Source: JBEVJK01 sp963791325
GTDB lineage: Bacteria; Pseudomonadota; Alphaproteobacteria; Rhizobiales; Rhizobiaceae
Reading direction: 5' to 3'
Assembly (NCBI GenBank): GCA_963791325.1
Contig: CAWBRU010000004.1
Location: forward strand, 124,001 to 188,000
Length of the DNA stretch: 64,000 nucleotides
Positions within the stretch are counted from its first letter, which is position 1. Each line of letters opens with the position of its first letter. Position numbers and translations under genes: made by a program. This document shows, in pieces, positions 33,770-42,016 of the stretch. Under the pieces are notes generated by a model. The model was not told where the DNA came from, did not search any database, and was given only the letters and a program-made list of their open reading frames with translations.

Positions 33770-35968
33770 TCATGCGTGAGCGTAGTGAATCAACGTCCAT
33801 TCGTCGACGAAGACGCGGTCTTGCGGGTGAACGACGAGGGTGGTCGCCGGATGTTCGATGATGGCCGGGCCGATCACCTCGTGGCCGGGCTGCAGCAGGT
33901 CCATTTCGTAGAGGTCGGCCTTGTGCCAGCGCCGGCCGATATAGGCCTCACGCTCGCCTTTGTGGGCCGACGCCGGGTCGGACTTGCCGAGCGCCCGTTT
34001 GACGAGCAGCGGCTTCACCTTGTCGGCGGTCGCGATGAGCCCCAGCTCCGTGATCGAGAAGCCAGCCTCGCCATAGCGCGAGACCCGGTGATTGAGCTTG
34101 GCGTAGACCGCTTCGAATTCGGCGATGACCCTGCGCATATCGTCGGCGGAATGCAGCTCCGACAGCGGCGCGATCACCTCGACATCCTCGAGCTGGCCGG
34201 TGTAGCGCATCATCAGGAACGGGACGGTCTTGATCTTATCCCGGCTGTGGCCGTCGGCGATCATCTCGTCGACCGCTGCCCTGGTCAGGTCGTTCCAAAC
34301 GTTGGTGACCTTTCGGCCGAAGGCAAGCAGCTCGTCCCCGGCGGCCCGGGCGCCGATGTCGATTTGCGTCGACACCGAATGCCGGCGCATGAAATCGGCC
34401 GTGGTGCAGCCGAAGGCGGAGAAGGCGGCGGCGAACTGGAAGGTCAGGATGTCCTTGAAGCCGATGCCCCTGGAGCAGCCGGCAAGATGCAGCGGCCCCG
34501 AGCCGCCGTAGGAGAGCAGCGTGAACTCCGACGGATGGATGCCTTGGCCGGAAATGACGCGGCGCAGGGCGTTGTTGGCGTCGGCCTCCAGCATTTCGAT
34601 CATGCCCTCGGCGGCTTCCTCGACGCCGACGCCGAGCACGCGGGCACATTTCTCCTCGAAGGCTTTTCTCGCCTTGTCGACCTGGAGGACGACCTTGCCG
34701 CCGAGGAAGTAATGCGGGTTGAGGCGGCCAAGGATGGCATCGCAGTCCGCTATCGTCGGTTCTGTTCCACCCTTGGCGAAGCAGATCGGACCAGGATCGG
34801 AGCCGGCGCTTTCCGGCCCGAGCGAGACCTTGCGGGTCAGCGGGTCGACCTTCAGGATCATGCCGGCACCGGCGCCGATCGTATCGAGATGCAGCGTCGG
34901 CACGTTGAGCTTGAAGCGGTCCATCAGCGGCTCGTTCTCGATGCGCGTCTGGCCCCGCGTGATCACGCCCATGTCGAACGACGTGCCGCCCATGTCGGAG
35001 CAGATCAGCGAGTCGTTGCCGATCAGTTTCCCGACATAGGCCGCACCGAGAATGCCGCCGATCGGCCCGGAGATCATCGTCTCGTGCAGGCGTGGATGGT
35101 TGATGGAAGTAAGGCCGCCGAAGGAGAGCAGCGTCTGCACGCCGTATCTGAAGCCGTATTTCTTGGCGATGTCTTCGATGCCCTTGAGCTGCTTGCGGCC
35201 GCGCGATGTCGCGTAAGCCTCGATCAGCACCGAGTTCAGCCGCGACTGCTCGCGGATAACCGGGCGCACCTCGTGGCTAGTGTAGACGAGGATGTCGGCG
35301 CCGGCAGCGGCGATCTCCTCGCGGCAGATCTCGGCGATGCGCTTTTCGTGCACCGGATTGACATGGGAAAAGACGGTCATGATGCAGATCGCCTCAACCT
35401 GGTCGGCGATCAGCCTTTTTGCAGCGGCATGCACCTCGTGCTCGTAGAGGGGCAGGATGACATCGCCGAACTGGTCGATGCGCTCGGTGACGCCGCGGGT
35501 GCGGCGCCGCGGCACCAGCGGATCAGGGTGATGGTGGGTGACGGCATGCAGGCGATCGGCGTAGGAATAATCCGCCCAGGCCTGCAGCCCGCGGCCCATC
35601 AGGATCATGTCCTCGAGACCCTTGGTGGTGATCAGCCCAAGTTTGCGGCCGGTGCGCGACAACAGGGTGTTGAGCATGCCGGTGCCGGAATAGAGCACCA
35701 CGTTGACGCCGGAAAACAGCTCCTGCAGCGAGATGCCCCAGGCATTCGCCGCATCCTCCGCAGAAGCGATGAAACCTTCTGCCTCGTTTTTCGGCGTGGT
35801 CGCGGACTTGCCGATCTTGAAGTGACCGTCTTGATCGACAAGGATCGTGTCGGTCATGGTGCCGCCGGCGTCGATGCCGATGACGATGGGACTTGTGGTG
35901 ATCTGGTCCACGGGCTCAGTTTCCCTTACCGAGAATGAGCTGAGGCTAGATTGCTCGGGCCCGATCAC
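33770..35968 (-). CDS. acxA: Acetone carboxylase beta subunit-like protein (hydantoinase A family)
   Basis: ATP-using subunit (732 residues) of the ketone carboxylase. It has the actin-like ATPase fold: IGIDAGGTMTDTILVDQDG near residue 30, YSGTGMLNTLLSRTGRKLGLITT, MISGPIGGILGA, CSDMGGTSFDMGV and LLSYGGSGPLH. In acetone carboxylase this subunit phosphorylates the ketone and bicarbonate, converting ATP to AMP and two phosphates. The GTG at 35968 is the longest start; GTG 35911, preceded by AAGGGAAA, would give a more usual N-terminus. It is the first gene of the minus-strand array and is divergent from the LuxR-type gene, only about 58 bases away. Confidence 0.9.
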   Translation of the reverse strand: MIGPEQSSLSSFSVRETEPVDQITTSPIVIGIDAGGTMTDTILVDQDGHFKIGKSATTPKNEAEGFIASAEDAANAWGISLQELFSGVNVVLYSGTGMLNTLLSRTGRKLGLITTKGLEDMILMGRGLQAWADYSYADRLHAVTHHHPDPLVPRRRTRGVTERIDQFGDVILPLYEHEVHAAAKRLIADQVEAICIMTVFSHVNPVHEKRIAEICREEIAAAGADILVYTSHEVRPVIREQSRLNSVLIEAYATSRGRKQLKGIEDIAKKYGFRYGVQTLLSFGGLTSINHPRLHETMISGPIGGILGAAYVGKLIGNDSLICSDMGGTSFDMGVITRGQTRIENEPLMDRFKLNVPTLHLDTIGAGAGMILKVDPLTRKVSLGPESAGSDPGPICFAKGGTEPTIADCDAILGRLNPHYFLGGKVVLQVDKARKAFEEKCARVLGVGVEEAAEGMIEMLEADANNALRRVISGQGIHPSEFTLLSYGGSGPLHLAGCSRGIGFKDILTFQFAAAFSAFGCTTADFMRRHSVSTQIDIGARAAGDELLAFGRKVTNVWNDLTRAAVDEMIADGHSRDKIKTVPFLMMRYTGQLEDVEVIAPLSELHSADDMRRVIAEFEAVYAKLNHRVSRYGEAGFSITELGLIATADKVKPLLVKRALGKSDPASAHKGEREAYIGRRWHKADLYEMDLLQPGHEVIGPAIIEHPATTLVVHPQDRVFVDEWTLIHYAHA

Positions 35969-36026
35969 GCCATATGCCTAAAGACACAATGGCTCCAGTC
36001 AGCGTCACGTAGCAGGGGGCATGCGC

Positions 36027-36804
36027 ATGGGCAGTATTTGGGCGCCGCTGGCGAAGGCGATCGCCGCCGCCGGCACCCACCAGCATGTCGACTGCCTGAT
36101 CGACCTGATCGGAGCCGACATTGCGCACGACTTGGTGACGGTGACACGCTATTCGGCGACAAGGACACCGGAGTTCGTCAAGCATCGGCGTTTCTCCGAC
36201 GAGATGGTGCGGCGCTATCTCGACAGCTACTACGTCTTCGATCCGTTCTACGCCTCGTGGCGAGGCGAGCGGCGGCTCGGCGTCATGCCGCTCAAGGGGC
36301 TGACGAACGAGGAAGCCAAACGCGGCCAATACATAGCCGGCTTCCTGGCGCAGTCCGAGATTTGCGATGAGGTCGGCATCCTGCTTGCCGACGGTGGCGA
36401 CTGGTGCCTCGGCATCTTCCTCGACCGCTCCCGGATCCAGTTCAAGGACAGCGAGATCGCGCTGCTGCACCGAAAGGCTGCCGGTGTTCGAGGCACTGCA
36501 TGCGATGGACATCAAAGCGCGCGGCAGCGATTTTTCCAGGACATCCGCGCCGACCGGTCCCGGCGCTTCGCCGCAGCAGAAGCCGATTGTTCCGGCAAGC
36601 CTGTGGCCCGAACTCTCTCCGCGCGAGCGTGAACTCGTTCAGCTTATCCTTGCGGGTCACCCTACCGCCACCATCGCCGAGCGGCTCGGCATCGCCGTCG
36701 GCACGGTGAAAAATCACCGCCGAAGAATCTATGAGAAGCTCGACATCACCACCGAACGAGAACTGTTTTTGCAGTTCTTTCAGCATTTGGGTCCGGCAAC
36801 TTAA
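36027..36804 (+). pseudogene. LuxR-type (GerE helix-turn-helix) regulator, frameshifted at about 36473-36475
   Basis: Regulator divergent from the ketone-carboxylase array and probably its activator. The first frame gives an N-terminal sensing domain (DLVTVTRYSATRTPEFVKHR, VFDPFYASWRGERRLG, LAQSEICDEVGILLADGGDW). The second frame gives RLPVFEALHAMDIKARG and the C-terminal GerE domain LSPRERELVQLILAGHPTATI ... GTVKNHRRRIYEKL. Removing one A from the AAA at 36473-36475 joins them (LLHRRLPVFEAL), for about 259 residues. ATG 36027 is preferred because AGGGGG lies 7 bases upstream. The sensing domain lacks the obvious acyl-homoserine-lactone binding pattern, so a metabolite ligand is more likely. 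Confidence 0.82.
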
Positions 36805-36825
36805 CCGAACCGGCCCAACGCGTTG

Positions 36826-38208
36826 CTAGCGGCGGGCGATCGCGACCGCAATGTCCGTTCCGACCGGGACGGTGAAGTGGAATTCCCCGGGGTTGACGAT
36901 CAAGCGACGCTCGAGCACCCCGCCCTTGGCGGTGTTCCAGGTGACCAGTTCATATCGTCCGGGTGCCAGGCCGGGCAGGCTGACGGCCACCGGCAATGGC
37001 GGCTGCTCCGGATCCAGCGTTCCGTCGGCGCGCAGACTGTCGCGGCGCACCAGCCAGACCAGCGCCTGCGCAGCGTCGCCGCAGGCCGCCACCCCGATCC
37101 GGACATCCGAGACGCCGACCTCGTCGTTAAGATTGACCCGCCGGAATGCACCCCAGTCGAGCAATTCGAGGAAGGCATGCAGCGAGGCCTGGGCGCGCCA
37201 CATGCCTGCCGTCAGCATATGCGGGGACCGGTTTGGCCAGCGCATGCCGCCGCCAGCGCCGCCGGCCGCCAGATGGGCCCATTGGAAATGCCGGAAATAT
37301 TCGTCATCGAAGGCTTCGGGCAGCGTTTCATGCTTGTCCTTGAAGCGATGGATGGGCCCGTGCTCGCTATCGAGGAACGGCCGGCCGTCGCGGATTTCGG
37401 CAAGCGCCTCGCGCACGATGCGGGCCGCCGCCAGGGCCGGTGTGACCGTGTCCGCAGGATCATCGATTGTGCCTTCCTCGTAGACATGGATGGTGGCGAA
37501 ATCCAAGTCGCGACGGCGGAAGACGAGGTCGGTGAGCGCCGGTCCGCAGCCCGAGGCGAGCTCGGGGCTGAACAACGATACCGTCTGCAGGTGGGAGCGG
37601 CCGTAGAGCGAGAGTTCGAGGTTGCGCACGAAGCTGCCGAGGTCGGTGACGAAATCATTGAGCGGCACGGCGCTGCCCATCGCTTGCGCCGGGTGGATCT
37701 CGTTCCACAAATCCCAGGCGAAGACCGCGCCGGAGGCGCCCCACCGCCGCACGGCAAATTCCAGCCGGCCCTTGATCGCCCGGCGGGTGGTCTCGCACAG
37801 GATGAATCGTGACGCATGGTCGAGCATTCCGCCATTGGCGCTGTTGTAAGGATGATGTTTGAACCGCAGCCAGTGCCAGAACGTGTCGAACGGCGTCAGC
37901 AGCAGGCGGATCTCGTGACGCAGGCAGAGCGCGAACAGATCGTCCCACAGAGCCACCATGGAGGGCACGAACCGTCCAGGTGGCCGCTCCAGAAAGCGGT
38001 GGCGTCCCTGAGCGTATTCCAGCATCAGCCGGATGCAATTCACGCCGTTGCGTTTGAGCTCTGCGAGATAGGCGTCCACGGCACCGACATCGCGGCGGCG
38101 AAAAAGCGGATCGAGCGTCGGCCAGTGGACGGCATCGTTGAAGCCGATCGGCATCCAGGGCTGCCCATCTGCGGTAAAATAGGACCCGCTGCAGCCGATC
38201 CACGGCAC
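36826..38208 (-). CDS. Cellulase/mannanase-like (GH5-type TIM-barrel) glycoside hydrolase
   Basis: A 460-residue protein with a clan GH-A look: GFNDAVHWP near the start, a FAWDLWNEIHP segment with the acid/base Glu170, an ATIHVYEEGTIDD segment, and FLDSEHGPIHRFKDK with a candidate nucleophile Glu282. A C-terminal beta-rich domain of about 100 residues ends in GEFHFTVPVGTDIAVAI. There is no signal peptide, so it is probably cytoplasmic or exported by another path. The GTG start at 38208 has only a weak site. It is convergent with the LuxR gene and unlinked to other sugar genes. The substrate is unknown. Confidence 0.78.
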   Translation of the reverse strand: MPWIGCSGSYFTADGQPWMPIGFNDAVHWPTLDPLFRRRDVGAVDAYLAELKRNGVNCIRLMLEYAQGRHRFLERPPGRFVPSMVALWDDLFALCLRHEIRLLLTPFDTFWHWLRFKHHPYNSANGGMLDHASRFILCETTRRAIKGRLEFAVRRWGASGAVFAWDLWNEIHPAQAMGSAVPLNDFVTDLGSFVRNLELSLYGRSHLQTVSLFSPELASGCGPALTDLVFRRRDLDFATIHVYEEGTIDDPADTVTPALAAARIVREALAEIRDGRPFLDSEHGPIHRFKDKHETLPEAFDDEYFRHFQWAHLAAGGAGGGMRWPNRSPHMLTAGMWRAQASLHAFLELLDWGAFRRVNLNDEVGVSDVRIGVAACGDAAQALVWLVRRDSLRADGTLDPEQPPLPVAVSLPGLAPGRYELVTWNTAKGGVLERRLIVNPGEFHFTVPVGTDIAVAIARR

Positions 38209-38355
38209 CTCGGGTCAAGTCTGAGCAAGATAAATCACTCGCATGGTCCCGCGATAGGCCGTGCCCGACGGTGACGCAACCTGAGATGCGTCACCAGCTC
38301 CGGACAGGCGGCGAAGCCGTGTCGAACTCGTCGGGGACGGGTTTGTTCCTGCAGC

Positions 38356-39237
38356 TCAAACGCTGGCGAAGAAGCGCAGACTTTCAGCGGCCTCGCCGGG
38401 GATAGCGGAGGTGTGATTGCCCTCGATCACGCCCCGGCGCACGCTGAGACCCGCGGCGCGCGCCCGCTCCACCGTCAGCCGGACGGCGGCGTCCGAGCCA
38501 TGCTCGGCGCTGCCGTGCAAGAGCAGCAGCGGACATTTGAAGCTTTCGGCAAAACAGACGGCCGAACGCATGTCGAACTCGCGCGGATCTTCCGCATCGA
38601 AGCGAATGTCTTCGGGGAAGCGGTGAAAGAAGGCGCGGGCATCGGGATTGCCCGAAAACGCGGCCGCCGCGCGGAACCGGTGCGTGCTCATGGCCGCCAG
38701 CAGCGTCAGCGTGCCGCCGACGCTGTGCCCGGCAAGGAACACCCGTGCAGGGTCGACGCCGGGCTGGGCGTCGAGCAGCTCGGCAGCGGCGAGCACATCG
38801 GCGGTTTCGTCGTAAAAGCCGGAGAAGCTGCCGGGCAGACCGTTCTCGCCCCGCACCGCCGGCATCAGCACGATGTAGCCTGCCTCGACATAGGGACGCG
38901 CCAGGTCCCAGTGGCCCTGCCAGAGCGCATTGCCGCCATGCAGGAACAACACCGCCGGCCGCGGCTTGGCGGAGGCCGCGTTCTCGGACAGCCAAGCCAC
39001 CAGCTCGAGCGAACCGGACGTGTAGCGCAGCGGCCGCGCGCCGGCTGGGGCGGTGAGCGGCTGCGGCTGATCGGGTGCCGGCCCGCGTCGTAACAGGTGC
39101 GTGTGAAAGCTACGGCGCGCCAGCATGTAATCCTGGCGTATCAGTTCCGGCGCCTTGTCCGGCGCGGCCGCCGCGGCGCCGACTTGGGTGAGGCCCACCG
39201 CAGCACCGGCCAGAAACCGGCGGCGGTCTAGCGGCAT
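38356..39237 (-). CDS. Tat-exported alpha/beta hydrolase (dienelactone hydrolase / prolyl oligopeptidase-like)
   Basis: A 293-residue serine hydrolase with a twin-arginine signal (LDRRRFLAGAAVGLTQ) at the N-terminus. The nucleophile elbow is GHSVGG with Ser172, the oxyanion region VLFLHGGNALW is at about 96-106, and a late GNHTSAI supplies the probable catalytic His. The frame is open upstream to 39315, but ATG 39237 places the Tat motif at the very start as is usual. It is a single gene. Esterase or peptidase activity is expected; the substrate is unknown. Confidence 0.85.
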   Translation of the reverse strand: MPLDRRRFLAGAAVGLTQVGAAAAAPDKAPELIRQDYMLARRSFHTHLLRRGPAPDQPQPLTAPAGARPLRYTSGSLELVAWLSENAASAKPRPAVLFLHGGNALWQGHWDLARPYVEAGYIVLMPAVRGENGLPGSFSGFYDETADVLAAAELLDAQPGVDPARVFLAGHSVGGTLTLLAAMSTHRFRAAAAFSGNPDARAFFHRFPEDIRFDAEDPREFDMRSAVCFAESFKCPLLLLHGSAEHGSDAAVRLTVERARAAGLSVRRGVIEGNHTSAIPGEAAESLRFFASV

Positions 39238-39458
39238 GGCTGGTCCGCGCGAGACGCCGGCACGGTGCCGATCAAGGTCGTGGGCATAGGCAAGGGATGT
39301 CATCCTCGAGATCAACGTGCCGGGACCGGCCGCGAACGACGCTAGGGTCCGATTGCGGCCCCAATTTGCCGTTGAAGCCGAAGTGATCGGGATCGTGATT
39401 TCCCGTGATCGGCGATGCCGGCCGCGATGCCGGCCGGCCCGCCGCTTTGCCCGTCGCG

Positions 39459-39926
39459 TCAGCTCTTCGCGGGCGGAACGTCGTCGAGGAGATTCGGCTC
39501 GTCTGAAGCAACGGCAATGTGGTCGGGAATCTTGCCGTCGGGCGTCACGCGGTCGACCGCGCTCGGCAGGTCCCGCGTGATCCGCTCGATCAGCGTTTCC
39601 CTGGACAGGCCGGTCTGTTGCGCCAACGCTTCAAGCGTCTCGTCGTCGATGGCGTTGGTCACGTCGTCCTTGCTGATCGGGGCGTTGGGCCCCGAGCGCA
39701 CCCAGGTGTCGACCTTTTCCCCTGAGCCAGCGGACCGGAACCGGTCGAGGATATCGCCCAGCGCCGTCCCGGACACGCCCTGGGAGAGCTGGTCCAGCAG
39801 GCCGCCTCCCTCTGCGCCGCCTTCGCCTTGCTTGGTTTTCAGGAAATCAGCAATCTTGTCGCGGTTCTGAAAGGCCAGGAGGCCGAGCATTGCCAGCGCC
39901 ACCTTGCCGAGGTTTGCAGTTGCCAT
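39459..39926 (-). CDS. YidB-family (DUF937) protein
   Basis: A 155-residue cytoplasmic protein with a helical N-terminus, a glycine-rich linker (GEGGAEGGGLLDQLSQG) and the C-terminal YidB domain (ALAQQTGLSRETLIERITRDLPSAVDRVTPDGKIP). Function of the family is not established. ATG 39926 follows GGAGG at good spacing. An EcfG-like promoter (GGAAC-N16-GGTT) lies 45 bases upstream of the start codon, suggesting it belongs to the general stress regulon. Confidence 0.88.
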   Translation of the reverse strand: MATANLGKVALAMLGLLAFQNRDKIADFLKTKQGEGGAEGGGLLDQLSQGVSGTALGDILDRFRSAGSGEKVDTWVRSGPNAPISKDDVTNAIDDETLEALAQQTGLSRETLIERITRDLPSAVDRVTPDGKIPDHIAVASDEPNLLDDVPPAKS

Positions 39927-39950
39927 CTCAGCCTCCATCGAGTGTCAATT

Positions 39951-39996
39951 GAGCGATTTGGAACCGAAGGAACCCGGCCTGGGCGATTTGGTTCCG
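39951..39996. repeat. Two direct repeats upstream of the yidB-like gene
   Basis: The 16-base units 39951-39966 and 39981-39996 match at 13 of 16 positions (pattern GNGCGATTTGGNNCCG) and are exactly 30 bases apart, about three helical turns. The second unit overlaps the -35 part of the EcfG-like promoter. They could be a regulator binding pair on one face of the DNA. Confidence 0.5.
39971..39995 (-). promoter_or_regulatory. EcfG-like promoter of the yidB-like gene
   Basis: On the minus strand GGAAC (39995-39991), 16 bases, then GGTT (39974-39971). The alphaproteobacterial general stress sigma factor EcfG recognises GGAAC-N16/17-CGTT-like promoters, so this is a 3-of-4 match at the -10 and perfect at the -35. 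Confidence 0.5.
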
Positions 39997-40063
39997 GCGG
40001 CCAAGCCTGGCACATTAGCTCTCCCTTCAGGACATGAGAAGAACGGAAACGGCAAGGCCGAGC

Positions 40064-40573
40064 TCAAGTCTCGTCGAAGCGGGTCCAACCGGCATCGGCA
40101 TAGGCTTCGCGGCGGCCGGCCAGCGCACGAGCGGGGCCGAGAATGGCGGCTGCCAGGTCGCGCTTGTCGTCGTTGACCCGTACGCTGACCACGACGCTGC
40201 CGCGCTTGACGCTCTCGGCATAGACATGGGCCTCATGCTCGGGGACGCCGGCGCCGATCAAGGCGCCGATCACGCCGCCCGCGCCGCCGCCCGCCACCGC
40301 GCCGGCGAGCGCGGCCGCCAGCCAGCCGGCGCCGACCACCGCGCCGATCCCGGGAACGATGAAGGCGGCACCCAGCCCGGCCAACAGCCCGCCGATCGCG
40401 CCGACCGTGGTGCCGACGCCGACGCCTTCGGCCGTTTCGTTGTCCGCCTCGATTTCGGTGCCTTCCGGCGAGACCAGGCTGATGTCATCCCAGGCGACGC
40501 CCGCGTCCTCCAATGCGGTCACGGCGGCCTTGGCCTCATCGAGCGTGTCAAACAGTCCGCTAACCGTTTGCAT
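40064..40573 (-). CDS. General stress protein-like glycine-zipper protein
   Basis: A 169-residue protein. The N-terminal domain (MQTVSGLFDTLDEAKAAVTAL ... ISLVSPEG) resembles the general stress protein 17M-like/YflT domain. The middle is a long glycine- and alanine-rich membrane-active segment (VGAIGGLLAGLGAAFIVPGIG onwards), followed by a C-terminal ferredoxin-like strand SVVVSVRVNDD. ATG 40573 follows GGAGGACGGC. A weaker EcfG-like promoter is about 30-55 bases upstream of the start. Membrane association under stress is likely but unproven. Confidence 0.85.
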   Translation of the reverse strand: MQTVSGLFDTLDEAKAAVTALEDAGVAWDDISLVSPEGTEIEADNETAEGVGVGTTVGAIGGLLAGLGAAFIVPGIGAVVGAGWLAAALAGAVAGGGAGGVIGALIGAGVPEHEAHVYAESVKRGSVVVSVRVNDDKRDLAAAILGPARALAGRREAYADAGWTRFDET

Positions 40574-40969
40574 GTGCCGTCCTCCTGTCGGTTTCAACAG
40601 TAAGCGGCGAGGCTGGGGCCGAGTTCCCATCGCCGAGACATGGCATGCGGGGGGCGTTTCTTGGGAGGGGAAGGGCGCCCGGCAGGGCTGGGGGCTTGGG
40701 GGCGAGGGCAGCATCTCGCCGGGCGCTTCCGTCGGGCATGCACTTCGTTACCCGATAATATTAGGTTGCGCTGATTTGGTTAATGAATCGTTGCCGTGGC
40801 GGCGCTTCGCAAGACTTCTGGCGAGGCGGCGCAAGATTTCGGCCGCACCCCCGGCTAGCGCTGCTCGCAGCAGCGGGGTGAGGTCTTGGGGTCACCGCTG
40901 CGGACCGGACGGCGGCGGCTTTTTTTGCCGGTTCGCCGTCCGCGTCCTGCAATCAAGGGCGATGATGGT
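40574..40969. other. Divergent intergenic region with promoter and inverted repeat
   Basis: This 396-base gap separates the minus-strand stress protein from the plus-strand 70-residue protein. A GGAAC-N16-CGCT (or N17-GCTT) promoter-like pair is at 40603-40627 on the minus strand, weaker than the other EcfG-like sites. A 9-base inverted repeat lies at 40906-40942. No gene is seen. Confidence 0.45.
40906..40942. repeat. Inverted repeat upstream of the 70-residue protein gene
   Basis: Perfect 9-base arms CGGACGGCG and CGCCGTCCG enclose a second small stem CGGC / GCCG with a T7 loop. It ends 27 bases before ATG 40970. It may be a leader hairpin or an operator; a T-run after the stem, needed for termination, is absent. 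Confidence 0.45.
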
Positions 40970-41182
40970 ATGCGCATTCTTGGGCCGAAGGATCTGGTTC
41001 TGCTGAGCGAGGTTCTCGAAGCGACGGCAAGGCCGCATGAAAGCGAGGCCGAGCGGCAGGACCGTGCCTGCCGGCTGCTGGCGCATTTCGAGACCGGCGT
41101 GACCGAACTCGCCGAATTGATTGCGCTCACGCGGGATCGGACTGGAGATGAGGACCGGCCGGCAGGCCTCGCGGCGCTCTAG
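40970..41182 (+). CDS. Small hypothetical protein, 70 residues
   Basis: A short acidic, helical protein starting MRILGPKDLVLLSEVLEATA. The ATG at 40970 is preferred because the earlier part of the frame is arginine/proline-rich shadow sequence. No domain is recognised. Its stop overlaps the stop of the next, convergent gene by 4 bases. It sits among stress-type genes. Confidence 0.55.
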   Translation: MRILGPKDLVLLSEVLEATARPHESEAERQDRACRLLAHFETGVTELAELIALTRDRTGDEDRPAGLAAL

Positions 41183-41382
41183 CGATCGGCCCGCTCCTCC
41201 ACCCAGCGTCTCAGCGCCAGCAGGGCTTCGTCGATCTTGCGGCTCGGCTGTGTGGCAATGGCGTGCACATCGCTGAGCAGCTGGGCGTGGCGCTCCCGGA
41301 ATCGGGCAAGGTCGGCTTCGACGGCAGCGGCCGCGCGGGCGCTTTCATCTTCGGAAGACGCAGGACTGTCGCCGTCGGTCAT
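41179..41382 (-). CDS. Small hypothetical protein, 67 residues
   Basis: An acidic, helical protein (MTDGDSPASSEDESARAAAA ... LLALRRWVEERADR). ATG 41382 is the likely start, since sequence further upstream in the frame looks non-coding. It converges on the 70-residue protein gene with a 4-base overlap of stops. No family recognised. Confidence 0.5.
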   Translation of the reverse strand: MTDGDSPASSEDESARAAAAVEADLARFRERHAQLLSDVHAIATQPSRKIDEALLALRRWVEERADR

Positions 41383-41473
41383 TGCGGGGCTCGTCAGGGC
41401 GAAACTTGGGGGCAGTTTAGCAGACAGATAGGAACCAGAATGTAGCGGTTTGACCATCCCCCATTTCGGATGA

Positions 41474-41752
41474 TCAGGCGGTGCCCTCAGGCAGCGCGCG
41501 CTTACGGCGGTCCGGGCCGGGATTTGCCGGCACCAGCCGCGCTTGCCGCCCCTTGGGCGCCTTGGCAAATGCCGTCTCCGGATTGGCTTTGCCGACCAGC
41601 GAGACGAAAGCCGACCCTTCGGCGATGGTCACCCGCTGCCCCGTGGCTTGCACCTCGATCGTCACCGATCCGGGACCCCCGGCGTCGATCAGGCGGACAA
41701 CGCCCTGCAACACGACCTCGTCGCCGAGATCGAACCGTCTATTCTTGCTCAT
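41474..41752 (-). CDS. Small hypothetical protein with OB/SH3-like strand pattern, 92 residues
   Basis: Starts MSKNRRFDLGDEVVLQGVVRLIDAGGPGSVTIEVQATGQRVTIA, an alternating strand pattern suggestive of a small beta-barrel, then a basic tail ending RRKRALPEGTA. ATG 41752 follows a GGGG-containing site; an ATG 12 bases upstream is possible. No function can be assigned. Confidence 0.6.
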   Translation of the reverse strand: MSKNRRFDLGDEVVLQGVVRLIDAGGPGSVTIEVQATGQRVTIAEGSAFVSLVGKANPETAFAKAPKGRQARLVPANPGPDRRKRALPEGTA

Positions 41753-41844
41753 GGAAAACCCCAAGATTGGTCACCATCAAATTGGTGCGGAGGTTTCTCC
41801 CGGCAAGTCTGTGCATCGATGAAGTCGTCTGACAGAATGGCTCT

Positions 41845-41991
41845 ATGAGCGATGATCGGAACGAGCCGGAACCGGAGGATACCGACTATTCCGCCGATCC
41901 TCGGTGGCGGGGGAACGCGGTTGGCTGGGTCCTCGTCATCTGCTTCGTCGCCTTGCTGGCCTGGGTGGTCATCGAGTACCGGCGGTTCTAA
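41845..41991 (+). CDS. Small single-pass membrane protein, 48 residues
   Basis: A short frame with an acidic N-terminus (MSDDRNEPEPEDTDY), then WRGNAVGWVLVICFVALLAWVVIEYRRF: one membrane helix followed by a basic end, giving N-out/C-in or a similar topology by the positive-inside rule. No clear ribosome site. The strong charge asymmetry and perfect helix make it credible. Function unknown. Confidence 0.55.
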   Translation: MSDDRNEPEPEDTDYSADPRWRGNAVGWVLVICFVALLAWVVIEYRRF

Positions 41992-42016
41992 AGCCCCGGC
42001 GGGTAAACGCGGGCAG

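Noticed and set aside
31482..33779. 765-codon plus-strand frame opposite the acetone-carboxylase alpha gene
   Set aside because: Product rich in His, Arg, Asp and Gly with no motif; the opposite strand gives a full-length family member.
33776..35938. 720-codon plus-strand frame opposite the beta-subunit gene
   Set aside because: Antisense shadow with no family resemblance.
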